This document shows positions 1-6,048 of a stretch of DNA of 10,600 bases, in pieces. Within the stretch, counting starts at the first letter, position 1; every line of letters starts with the position of its first letter. Source of the stretch: Bacillota bacterium (GTDB lineage Bacteria; Bacillota; Clostridia; Clostridiales; Clostridiaceae); assembly GCA_023399035.1 (NCBI GenBank), contig JAEWQX010000183.1, positions 1 to 10,600 on the forward strand, written 5' to 3'. The notes below the pieces were generated by a model, which worked only from the letters and a program-made list of their open reading frames with translations, did no database searches and was not told where the DNA came from. Position numbers and translations under genes: made by a program.

Positions 1-323
1 TTATAATCACCCCAATATATTAACTCTATATTTAAGTAATAGAATATATTATTTATAGTACATATTTATTCTATATCAAGAATATTGCACAAAAACAAAT
101 ATCTATCGCTAAAATATAATAAAATTATATTATTTCTTAGTATATTTATCAACATTTTTTTATGTTTAAATAAAAATATCTAATATTTAATGTAGATATT
201 GTATTTATATTAATTGCTTAAGAATATATATTTTGATAATTCTATAAGAATTTGACCAGTTATTTTTAAGTTTTGAATTATTAATTTTATTTTTTCTTTT
301 CCCTATAATCATAATATAATTTA
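1..323. other. Gene-free AT-rich leader region
   Basis: This stretch is almost entirely A and T, with frequent stops in the frames I read. I see no convincing coding sequence, RNA gene or strong hairpin. Its right part leads into the promoter of the exporter operon. A TTGACC hexamer at 252-257 has no good -10 box at normal spacing. The gene to the left lies outside the window. Confidence 0.6.
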
Positions 324-332
324 TGCTATAAT
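324..332 (+). promoter_or_regulatory. Extended -10 promoter of the exporter operon
   Basis: TGC followed directly by TATAAT (327-332) forms an extended -10 element, which needs little -35 support; none is obvious. Two more TATAAT hexamers lie at 304-309 and 315-320. Transcription from here would start near 339, giving a leader of about 35 nt that contains the GAGGA ribosome binding site at 364-368. Confidence 0.5.
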
Positions 333-375
333 TTTTTAGAAAAGAATTCGACAAAAATATTGTGAGGAAATAATT

Positions 376-1125
376 ATGGACTTAAACAAACTACTAAATA
401 TTTCAACATATGCTGGAAAAATAATGCTTGAAAATGGTGCTGAAACATACCGTGTTGAAGAAACTATAGTCAGAATCTGCCTTGCTTTTGGTGCTGATAT
501 TGCTGAAAGCTTTGTTATTCCAACTGGAATAATGGTATCACTGACACATGGTTCAGAAACTGTTACACTGGTTAAAAGAATAAAAACCCGGGGTGTGGAT
601 TTAAATAAAATAGACTTAATAAACAGTCTTTCAAGGCAGGCTCACTCTATGACTATGGATGAGTTAAATGAAGAACTGATTAATATATCTAAATGCAATA
701 AGTATCCAAATTTAATCGCTTATATTTCTTCCGGTATTTCAGCTGGATGTTTCTCCCTCCTATTTGGAGGAAATATGAAAGATTTCTGCACTGCATTTAT
801 AATAGGTGCATTCTTGAAACTCATGCTGAACATATGTGAAAAATTAGAGCTAAACAGCTTTTTTATTAACTGTCTTGGTGGAGCATTGTGTGCGTTATTT
901 GCCGTAGCTGCAATGAAAATTAATATATGCTCTAATCTTGATAAGACAATTATTGGATCTATAATGATTCTTGTTCCTGGAATGCTTATAACAAATGCAA
1001 TACGTGATACTATTGCAGGTGATTTTTTAGCTGGAATAACAAAAGCCTCTGAAGCATTTTTAATTGCTATCTCAATAGCAGTTGGTACAGGTTCAGTTTT
1101 AAGTACATTTATATATATACTTTAA
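376..1125 (+). CDS. Threonine/serine exporter family protein, N-terminal half (YjjP/ThrE-like, DUF1212)
   Basis: This 249-residue protein corresponds to the first half of ThrE-type exporters, which move threonine/serine (ThrE) or dicarboxylates (YjjPB) out of the cell. The family signature GAETYRVEET sits at about residues 21-30, inside a cytosolic N-terminal domain of about 110 residues. From about residue 113 on there are several hydrophobic membrane segments, with the conserved-looking PGMLITNAIRD at about 204-214. The start is an ATG 7 nt after GAGGA (364-368). The next gene begins 33 nt downstream on the same strand and encodes the partner half, so the two probably form one complex. The length fits the split form of the family rather than the fused actinobacterial ThrE. 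The substrate cannot be read from the sequence: amino acid export is the family default and succinate export the E. coli precedent. Confidence 0.88.
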   Translation: MDLNKLLNISTYAGKIMLENGAETYRVEETIVRICLAFGADIAESFVIPTGIMVSLTHGSETVTLVKRIKTRGVDLNKIDLINSLSRQAHSMTMDELNEELINISKCNKYPNLIAYISSGISAGCFSLLFGGNMKDFCTAFIIGAFLKLMLNICEKLELNSFFINCLGGALCALFAVAAMKINICSNLDKTIIGSIMILVPGMLITNAIRDTIAGDFLAGITKASEAFLIAISIAVGTGSVLSTFIYIL

Positions 1126-1158
1126 AAATATATGATTTGATAAAATATGGAGGTAAAA

Positions 1159-1608
1159 ATGATTATTGAAGCTTTAATATCCTTTATAGCTTGTTTTGGA
1201 TTTGGAATACTTTTCAATATAAAAGGTAAGAAACTTATATTTGCTGCTTTAGGTGGTGGTTTAAGCTGGTTCTGCTATCTATTCTTCAGCAGTTTTAATA
1301 TGAGTGAAACACTTTCCTTTTTTCTATCATCAATAATATTCAGCACTTACTCTGAAATATGTGCAAGATTTCTTAAAACTCCCGTTACAACAATTATAAT
1401 ATGTTCACTTTTCCCTCTTGTCCCTGGTGCAGGAATGTATTATACAATGTATGAAACAATTACTGGTAATGTTTCAGGTGCAATAGAATTAGGTCTTACT
1501 ACACTTGCAAATGCAGGAAGCTTAGCTCTAGGTGTAATTTTTGTTTCAACTATTACAAGACAGATTACAAACCTAAAAAATATAAAAGCAAAACTTTTTG
1601 AAAAATGA
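1159..1608 (+). CDS. Threonine/serine exporter family protein, C-terminal half (YjjB-like, DUF3815)
   Basis: This membrane protein of about 149 residues has four to five hydrophobic segments and matches the YjjB/ThrE C-terminal domain. The typical motif, FPLVPGAGMYYTM, lies at about residues 87-99. It should assemble with the product of the preceding gene to form the exporter. I place the start at the ATG at 1159. An in-frame ATG at 1147 overlaps the ribosome binding site itself (GGAGG, 1149-1153), whereas 1159 follows that site by 5 nt. The gap to the upstream gene is only 33 nt and holds no terminator, so the pair is co-transcribed. The operon ends in hairpins shared with the convergent orphan cluster. 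Confidence 0.87.
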   Translation: MIIEALISFIACFGFGILFNIKGKKLIFAALGGGLSWFCYLFFSSFNMSETLSFFLSSIIFSTYSEICARFLKTPVTTIIICSLFPLVPGAGMYYTMYETITGNVSGAIELGLTTLANAGSLALGVIFVSTITRQITNLKNIKAKLFEK

Positions 1609-1663
1609 AATTTTTATACTGTATAATAAAAAATCATATTTTTTAGAAAAATATATATTATAA

Positions 1664-1712
1664 AATCAAAGACAGTATCAAAGTTGAATAAACTTGGATA
1701 CTGTCTTTGATT
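1664..1712 (-). terminator. 20-bp stem-loop between convergent operons
   Basis: Arms 1664-1683 and 1693-1712 are complementary over 20 bp with one mismatch, around a 9-nt loop. Read on the minus strand the stem is followed by an AT-rich, T-rich tract (TTTTATAATATATATTTTT with small interruptions). It therefore fits best as the terminator of the minus-strand orphan gene ending at 1794. It could also stop plus-strand transcripts from the exporter operon, although no T tract follows on that strand. Confidence 0.7.
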
Positions 1713-1742
1713 ATTAGGTGTATGTCTAGCAATTAATGATGT

Positions 1743-1772
1743 GGTCTAAGCATGTTTCAGCATGTCTTAGCC
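1743..1772. repeat. Imperfect small inverted repeat after the orphan gene
   Basis: CTAAG plus CATG (1746-1754) pair with CATG plus CTTAG (1761-1770), with a one-base bulge and two further G-C pairs outside a second bulge. The loop is 6 nt. It lies just after the stop of the minus-strand gene at 1794 and before the longer hairpin at 1664-1712. No T tract follows, so it is more likely an mRNA 3'-end structure than a terminator on its own. Confidence 0.35.
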
Positions 1773-1793
1773 TTACACTATATTATATTTAAT

Positions 1794-2396
1794 TTATTCT
1801 GTAATATTACTAAAATCATCTTTGTTTTTTTCCATAGTATCTATTCTAGATTTTAAACCATCTAGTTCATTCTCCATATCTTTTATAGCAGTATACAGGC
1901 ATTGTATCGCTTTTACATAGTCTTCACTTCTTTCATTATTTTCATTGTTATCATTAGATGATGTACTATTCTCAGATGAAGCTTCAGGACAAAGTGGATT
2001 GCTGACATTTAAATTTTCAGGGCTATAATAACGTCCTGGCCCACTCTGAAAATACTGCTGCTGTCCTGAATATGTCTCAATTGCCTGACCTACAAGCTGT
2101 ATCCAGTTTCCAACAGCATTCTGTACATTAAATGGAAGATTTCCAGACATTAAATCTCCAATGATATCACCTATAACTATAAAAAGCATTGGATTTATTC
2201 TTTGAAATCCTCCTGGCATATCGTTACACCCAAATCCATTTTTATTTGTATAAAAAAAACCATAGTTATAATTACTGCTGCCATTTTCCTTTGAATTGCT
2301 TTTATCAGACTCTTCATTGCTATTACTGCTTTCAGATTCATCAGAATAAAATGTAGCGTATTTATTTAAGAACTCATTAATTTCATCAAAATTCAT
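1794..2396 (-). CDS. Hypothetical protein, paralogue of the adjacent upstream gene
   Basis: I do not recognise this 200-residue protein. It has three parts: an acidic Ser/Asn/Glu-rich low-complexity stretch (about 18-45), a conserved core (56-138), and another Asn/Ser-rich linker (139-157) leading to a charged, probably coiled-coil tail (160-190). The core aligns without gaps to residues 40-122 of the neighbouring 173-residue protein, with about 48 of 83 positions identical by hand count. Shared features are two cysteines (57 and 136), GGFQ, a hydrophobic stretch at 70-82, the segment GNWIQLVGQ and the run QQQYFQSGPGRY. No signal peptide or clear membrane span is visible. The ATG at 2396 follows GAGGT (2402-2406) by a short gap. 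A TATAAT on the minus strand at 2423-2428 could give it its own promoter. Function unknown. Confidence 0.8.
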   Translation of the reverse strand: MNFDEINEFLNKYATFYSDESESSNSNEESDKSNSKENGSSNYNYGFFYTNKNGFGCNDMPGGFQRINPMLFIVIGDIIGDLMSGNLPFNVQNAVGNWIQLVGQAIETYSGQQQYFQSGPGRYYSPENLNVSNPLCPEASSENSTSSNDNNENNERSEDYVKAIQCLYTAIKDMENELDGLKSRIDTMEKNKDDFSNITE

Positions 2397-2422
2397 ACTA
2401 ACCTCGAATAACCTTTTTATTC

Positions 2423-2428
2423 ATTATA
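2423..2428 (-). promoter_or_regulatory. Possible -10 box for the 200-residue orphan gene
   Basis: A perfect TATAAT reads on the minus strand about 27 nt before the ATG at 2396. No convincing -35 hexamer stands at normal distance; TTGGTA is about 20 nt upstream. Because a terminator follows the upstream paralogue, a separate promoter here is plausible but weakly supported. Confidence 0.3.
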
Positions 2429-2463
2429 TTTATACAATTTAATAAATGTACCAATTTAAAATT

Positions 2464-2499
2464 AAAGAACAGATACTAACAATTTAATATCTGCCCTTT
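2464..2499 (-). terminator. Terminator of the 173-residue orphan gene
   Basis: Arms 2464-2475 and 2488-2499 pair over 12 bp. Two plus-strand A/C mismatches become G-U pairs in the minus-strand RNA, which shows that the structure is meant for minus-strand transcripts. The following minus-strand sequence is AATTTTAAATT, moderately U-rich. The stem overlaps the stop codon of the gene ending at 2498. Confidence 0.55.
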
Positions 2500-3019
2500 A
2501 ATCGCTTCTTTTCAGACTATCAATTTCTCTCTTCATTTTATTAATCTGATCTTTAAGATTTTCTATTTCTTTTTCAAGGTTTCTAACTCTCTTTTTACCT
2601 CCTGATGAAAGTTTAACATCACTTTTAACTTCTCCATCCTGTACATAATCTGTCTCATGGCAAAATGAATTACTTACATTATAGTACTTAGGATTAAAAT
2701 ATCTTCCAGGACCTCCTTGAAAATATTGCTGCTGTGCATTATATGTCAGGATAACCTGCCCTATAAGCTGAAGCCAATTTCCAAATGAACTTTGTACATT
2801 TACAGGCAGTTTTTCTGATATGATTGCACCTATTACTTCGCCTACTAAAACAAAGAGCTGAGGATAAACATTCTGGAACCCTCCTGTCATATCTTTACAT
2901 CCTATGAAACTGTCTTCATCAAAATTGCAGCTATCCCAGTCGATATTCCCTTCATCATCAAAAGAATATCCACATGCTTTCATTATATCTTCAAATGAAC
3001 TGAAATCACACTTATCCAT
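2498..3019 (-). CDS. Hypothetical protein, second member of the paralogous pair
   Basis: I do not recognise this 173-residue protein. Residues 1-39 are acidic (about ten Asp/Glu), and 40-122 are the core shared with the 200-residue neighbour, including cysteines at 41 and 120, GGFQ at 47-50, GNWLQLIGQ at 80-88 and QQQYFQGGPGRY at 97-108. Residues 141-171 form a basic, heptad-like stretch (LEKEIENLKDQINKMKREI region), probably a coiled coil. The core stays conserved while both ends differ, which suggests duplication followed by divergence of the tails. The tails also differ in charge: basic here, acidic in the paralogue. The start is an ATG 4-5 nt after GAGGA (3024-3028). It lies between two other small acidic genes on the same strand. 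No signal peptide is seen, and function is unknown. Confidence 0.8.
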   Translation of the reverse strand: MDKCDFSSFEDIMKACGYSFDDEGNIDWDSCNFDEDSFIGCKDMTGGFQNVYPQLFVLVGEVIGAIISEKLPVNVQSSFGNWLQLIGQVILTYNAQQQYFQGGPGRYFNPKYYNVSNSFCHETDYVQDGEVKSDVKLSSGGKKRVRNLEKEIENLKDQINKMKREIDSLKRSD

Positions 3020-3047
3020 TATATCCTCTAAAATAGTTGTTTTTTTT

Positions 3048-3053
3048 ATTATA
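3048..3053 (-). promoter_or_regulatory. Possible -10 box for the 173-residue orphan gene
   Basis: TATAAT reads on the minus strand about 29 nt before the ATG at 3019. The -35 position is poor. An imperfect inverted repeat (3075-3085 with 3108-3118, one mismatch, both arms resembling TTTC.GAAA) lies just upstream, after the stop of the preceding gene. That repeat could end the upstream transcript or bind a regulator. Confidence 0.3.
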
Positions 3054-3121
3054 TTATGGACGATGATATAATGTTCTTTCAGAAATAATCAGACAATATT
3101 ATCTCTAATTTCAGAAAGTAT

Positions 3122-3421
3122 TTATTTTTCCAAATATTTTTCCAAATACTCTTGTGCTAAATATATTATTTCTTCATGGCATTTATTAAGTACATTTAAT
3201 TCTTCACTTTTTATATTCAATATTTCCTCTGCCATCTTTTCGATAATTCCCATAAAATCTTCAAAATCATTTTCCTCTAAATCATTAAGTTTATCCCATA
3301 TACTTTTAGGATAACTTCTTTCTTCATCAATACCATACATTTTATTATTTTCCTCTACTGATACTTCCTCCATAACAATAGTTATTATTTCATTTATATT
3401 AAATATTCTTGTATCTTTCAT
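3122..3421 (-). CDS. Small acidic hypothetical protein
   Basis: This 99-residue protein is strongly acidic and looks all-helical, with many Glu and Leu/Ile at helical spacing (about 50-97, ending EYLEKYLEK). I recognise no family, signal peptide, cysteine pair or membrane segment; one cysteine is present at about residue 81. Coding is well supported by a strong SD, AAAGGAG, 7-8 nt before the ATG at 3421, and by a good promoter upstream (-35 at 3501-3506, -10 at 3479-3484). It is the first of three minus-strand orphan genes, with about 100 nt before the next one. It shares no visible sequence with the paralogous pair. A small regulator or chaperone-like partner is conceivable, but nothing in the sequence establishes it. 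Confidence 0.75.
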   Translation of the reverse strand: MKDTRIFNINEIITIVMEEVSVEENNKMYGIDEERSYPKSIWDKLNDLEENDFEDFMGIIEKMAEEILNIKSEELNVLNKCHEEIIYLAQEYLEKYLEK

Positions 3422-3478
3422 AATAATGCTCCTTTAATAAATCATATAATAGTCAATATTATAATTGCCCGCAAAAAG

Positions 3479-3506
3479 ATTATACTACATCTGCTGAAAT
3501 TAACAA
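3479..3506 (-). promoter_or_regulatory. Sigma-A type promoter of the small acidic gene
   Basis: On the minus strand, TTGTTA (3501-3506) and TATAAT (3479-3484) are separated by 16 nt, close to the vegetative consensus. The start codon is at 3421, so the leader would be about 50 nt and contains the AAAGGAG ribosome binding site. Confidence 0.6.
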
Positions 3507-3541
3507 TTTACATTAATAATATATTTTATTTACATTATTAA
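3507..3541. repeat. Repeat block between divergent promoters
   Basis: TTTACATTA occurs at 3507-3515 and 3529-3537, 22 nt apart (two helical turns). Overlapping it, TTAATAAT (3513-3520) and ATTATTAA (3534-3541) form an inverted repeat. The block abuts the -35 of the minus-strand promoter and lies upstream of the plus-strand membrane protein gene, which has a TATAAT at 3557-3562. It could be an operator, but AT-rich DNA produces such repeats easily. Confidence 0.3.
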
Positions 3542-3592
3542 TAAACTAAGATAAATTATAATTGTATCTAAAAGTAAAAGGAGATGAAACAC

Positions 3593-4768
3593 ATGAAAAT
3601 AGAATTTGATAAAAAACTTTTTAAATATGCAGTATATATAGGAGTTACAGTAATAGCTATATACATAGTATTTTTACTTTTATTTCATGTAAAAAGTATT
3701 TTTGCAACTGCATTTAGACTGCTTTTTTCAATTATAAACCTATTAAAGCCACTGTTGATGGCCATTGTTATAGCCTATATCCTGTATCCAGTAACAAAGA
3801 TAATTGAAGACTTCCTTAAAGATAATAAAGCTTTCAAAATTGAAAACTCCAGTAAAAGAAGAATTGTTTCTGTAATTCTTTCATATATAACTGTTTTAGC
3901 TTTACTAACATCCTTAATATGGGGTATTTACTTTATGATTGGAGGCCAGCTTTCACGTAATACTACGATTTCAAATATAATATCTGATATTAATGCATAC
4001 TTTGCTAATAATCCAATTTCATCATCTTCTATAAAAGAAGCCATAGACAACTTGAATTCACCAATTATAGACTCACTACAGCCTTATATCATGGATGGAT
4101 TTAACACTATTCAAACTTATATACTGAAAAACTTCAGCAATATGACTTCATCAATTGTTTCCATTGGAAGCAGTATTGCAACTTTCTTTATTGCTTTTAT
4201 CATAAGTTTTTATCTTCTTAAGGACTCAGAATACTTCATAGGTATCTGGAAAAAACTATATTACTTAATTTTTAGGGGAAACGCTTTAGGAAATAAACTA
4301 AATTATATTTTTAGCGTCATCCATGGAGTATTTGGTAAATTTATAAAAGGCCAGTTCCTTGAAGCTCTATCTGTGGGAATTTTATCTTCAATTGCATTAA
4401 GCATTGTAGGAATAAAATATTCTTTTGTAATAGGTGCTATTGCAGGAATTTCAAATATGATTCCTTATGTAGGACCTATAGTAGGTACAGTTCTTGCTGC
4501 AGTTATGGGACTTTTGAGCGGAAGCCCTATAAAAATATTATATGCAATAATAGCAATGCTCATAGTTCAGCAGATTGACAACCACTTCCTTGCACCTCAG
4601 ATTGTTGGAAACAGTGTAGGACTTCATCCTGTTTTCACAATGATGGCAATACTTATTGGTGGTAATATTGGCGGACTTATAGGCATGCTTATAGCAGTTC
4701 CGCTTGCAGCTTCATTTAAACTATTATTTACTACCTGGTACCATAATAACATTGAAAATTCACATTAA
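3593..4768 (+). CDS. AI-2E family transporter (PerM/YtvI-like membrane protein)
   Basis: This 391-residue polytopic membrane protein belongs to the AI-2E/PerM (UPF0118) family. Hydrophobic segments lie near residues 12-32, 42-66, 92-118, 190-210 and in a dense C-terminal block (258-380). A large polar loop (120-185) follows the third segment, as usual in this family. Signature motifs are N-IPYVGP at about 288-295 and the stretch DNHFLAPQIVGNSVGLHPV (about 329-347). Members have been linked to autoinducer-2 or indole efflux or to Na+/H+ exchange, so the substrate is open. An in-frame ATG at 3584 touches the ribosome binding site (AAAGGAG, 3577-3583); the ATG at 3593 is 9 nt after it and is the better start. 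The gene is divergent from the orphan cluster. No clear terminator follows before the next plus-strand gene, so read-through is possible. Confidence 0.9.
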   Translation: MKIEFDKKLFKYAVYIGVTVIAIYIVFLLLFHVKSIFATAFRLLFSIINLLKPLLMAIVIAYILYPVTKIIEDFLKDNKAFKIENSSKRRIVSVILSYITVLALLTSLIWGIYFMIGGQLSRNTTISNIISDINAYFANNPISSSSIKEAIDNLNSPIIDSLQPYIMDGFNTIQTYILKNFSNMTSSIVSIGSSIATFFIAFIISFYLLKDSEYFIGIWKKLYYLIFRGNALGNKLNYIFSVIHGVFGKFIKGQFLEALSVGILSSIALSIVGIKYSFVIGAIAGISNMIPYVGPIVGTVLAAVMGLLSGSPIKILYAIIAMLIVQQIDNHFLAPQIVGNSVGLHPVFTMMAILIGGNIGGLIGMLIAVPLAASFKLLFTTWYHNNIENSH

Positions 4769-4803
4769 TTCCTTTCTTAATTTTTATAATTTTTAATAAT
4801 ACC

Positions 4804-4887
4804 TCTCTCCTTTTATGAATAGATATTAATAAGGCTCTTAACATATTTTTTATATTTCTATCATTCATATCAATTTTAAAGGAGAGA
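4804..4887 (+). promoter_or_regulatory. Leader with an anti-Shine-Dalgarno segment
   Basis: TCTCTCCTTT at 4804-4813 is perfectly complementary to AAAGGAGAGA at 4878-4887, which contains the whole SD of the next gene. A second pair, ATGAAT (4815-4820) with ATTCAT (4863-4868), lies inside the 64-nt loop. In a transcript that includes both arms the ribosome binding site would be masked. A weak promoter candidate inside the loop (TTAACA 4838-4843, TATCAT 4859-4864) would yield RNA without the left arm. It matches no riboswitch class I know. Confidence 0.4.
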
Positions 4888-4898
4888 TTGTTATTAGA

Positions 4899-5450
4899 GT
4901 GCCTGTTAACAGAATAAATAATGTTGTAATTAAACCAGTGAATTGGTTAAAACCATCACGATCTATAAGAACTGTTCCTGATTTTACCGACTATATGTAC
5001 AAAATTGAACAAAATATAAAGAATGAAATGATAGCAGATAGTAATAAATCTGATAGAAATATAGTATCAAAATCCTGCAATAACAATGATATAATTTCTA
5101 AAGCATCATCAGATAAAGAAGGTATAGGATCTGAAAAATCTTTTGAACCTCTGACTTTATCCTGTAACTTAAATAAATCGGTTCGGATATTAAAGGATAA
5201 ATCAAATACTACTACGGAAAAGATGTATTATAATGATTCATATAAAATAGGTTCAAGTGAATCAACACAATCTGTTTCTTATATAAAAGAGACTAAACAA
5301 CTCTCTTTAAAGGAAGCTGAAGAAAATTTAAAGGAATGCAGCAAATCAATAATTGATTTTGCATCACCTGCTGTACTTTTAAATGCATCATACCTATTAT
5401 CAGTTACTGCTGTTATTTCATTATTAAATCCTAAATTAGATAATGATTAA
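4899..5450 (+). CDS. Hypothetical protein, Ser/Asn/Lys-rich, hydrophobic C-terminus
   Basis: I do not recognise this 183-residue protein. Residues 1-35 are basic with a few aromatics (VNWLKPSRSIRTVPDF). Residues 45-135 are polar low-complexity sequence rich in Ser, Asn, Lys and Asp, and 136-152 look like an amphipathic helix (LSLKEAEENLKECSKSI). Residues 153-177 are hydrophobic (FASPAVLLNASYLLSVTAVISLL, positions about 154-176), long enough for a tail anchor or a buried helix. The start is uncertain: GTG at 4899 is the first standard in-frame start, but it lies 14 nt after the SD (AAAGGAG, 4878-4884). The codon at ideal spacing, 4893, is ATT, and a TTG at 4888 is out of frame. No in-frame ATG lies close to the SD. 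The gene is 130 nt downstream of the AI-2E-family gene and may be read from it. Function unknown. Confidence 0.65.
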   Translation: MPVNRINNVVIKPVNWLKPSRSIRTVPDFTDYMYKIEQNIKNEMIADSNKSDRNIVSKSCNNNDIISKASSDKEGIGSEKSFEPLTLSCNLNKSVRILKDKSNTTTEKMYYNDSYKIGSSESTQSVSYIKETKQLSLKEAEENLKECSKSIIDFASPAVLLNASYLLSVTAVISLLNPKLDND

Positions 5451-5509
5451 GTTCTTTAACTTATTTTAAAATACAAATGATCACTTAAAATAAAAATAAT
5501 AACACAATA

Positions 5510-5549
5510 TATAAAGGAGTACAGACATAAAGTTCTGCACCCCTTTATA
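5510..5549 (-). terminator. Terminator of the rluF-GNAT operon
   Basis: Arms 5510-5525 and 5534-5549 pair over 16 bp, with an 8-nt loop. Two positions are A/C mismatches on the plus strand but G-U pairs in minus-strand RNA. On the minus strand the stem is followed by a T-rich tract (ending TTATTTTTATTTT). It lies directly after the acetyltransferase stop. It may weakly serve the convergent gene ending at 5450 as well. Confidence 0.75.
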
Positions 5550-5552
5550 AAT

Positions 5553-6011
5553 TTAATAATTAAATTCTTGAACCATTTTTATAATAGGCATACCTGTCTT
5601 AGGTGATATGTATTCTTCTCCTCTTGTTTCAAATCCCAATCTTTTATAAAACTCAATTGCATATACTCTGGCATCAAGCGTTATATATCCTACTTTCATT
5701 TCCTTTGCCTTTTCTATTAATCGTGTCATTATTCCAACACCTATTTTCATGCCTCTATATTCATGATCCACTACTACTTGAGTAATTTCTCCCATTGAAT
5801 CATGAACAAATAAACGTGCATGACCTATTACTTTATCATCTATATAAGCTACAATCCTAAGACTTTTATCTTCAAATTCATCAAAAATAGTTTCTTTCGC
5901 TCTATTTGATGTTTCATAAAATTCCCTATATCTTAAATCTATTGCTGAATCATATAATTTTGATTCTTTATCAATAAACTTGTATTCTACTATCTTATGT
6001 AATTCTTCCAT
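5553..6011 (-). CDS. GNAT family N-acetyltransferase
   Basis: This protein of about 152 residues belongs to the GNAT superfamily, which transfers acetyl groups from acetyl-CoA to amines. The beta-strand 4/motif A region reads GEITQVVVDHEYRG (about 74-87), followed by the acetyl-CoA pyrophosphate loop RGMKIGVG (86-93). Motif B is YAIEFYKRLGFETRG (117-131). The loop departs from the usual R-x-x-G-x-G: Lys89 replaces the first glycine, while Gly91 is kept. The start is the ATG at 6011, 12 nt after AGGAGG. The frame stays open upstream to 6065, but that would overlap the preceding gene and bypass the SD. It lies 37 nt downstream of rluF, probably co-transcribed, and ends at the terminator at 5510-5549. 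The overall pattern recalls ElaA/YjcF-like GNATs; the substrate cannot be inferred. Confidence 0.85.
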   Translation of the reverse strand: MEELHKIVEYKFIDKESKLYDSAIDLRYREFYETSNRAKETIFDEFEDKSLRIVAYIDDKVIGHARLFVHDSMGEITQVVVDHEYRGMKIGVGIMTRLIEKAKEMKVGYITLDARVYAIEFYKRLGFETRGEEYISPKTGMPIIKMVQEFNY

Positions 6012-6048
6012 TAACGTATTTTTCCTCCTGAATTTTAAAAATAAAATT

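Noticed and set aside
3048..3076. Sporulation sigma-K type promoter before the 173-residue gene
   Set aside because: CATAATATA fits a sigma-K -10, but the AC element is about 14 nt upstream rather than 16-18; in AT-rich DNA such -10 matches are frequent.
5460..5493. Inverted repeat TTATTTTAA/TTAAAATAA after the orphan gene
   Set aside because: All A/T, only 9 bp with a 16-nt loop; expected by chance here and too weak to call a terminator.
5603..5785. 60-codon plus-strand frame opposite the acetyltransferase
   Set aside because: Hydrophobic antisense translation of GNAT coding sequence, without ribosome binding site.
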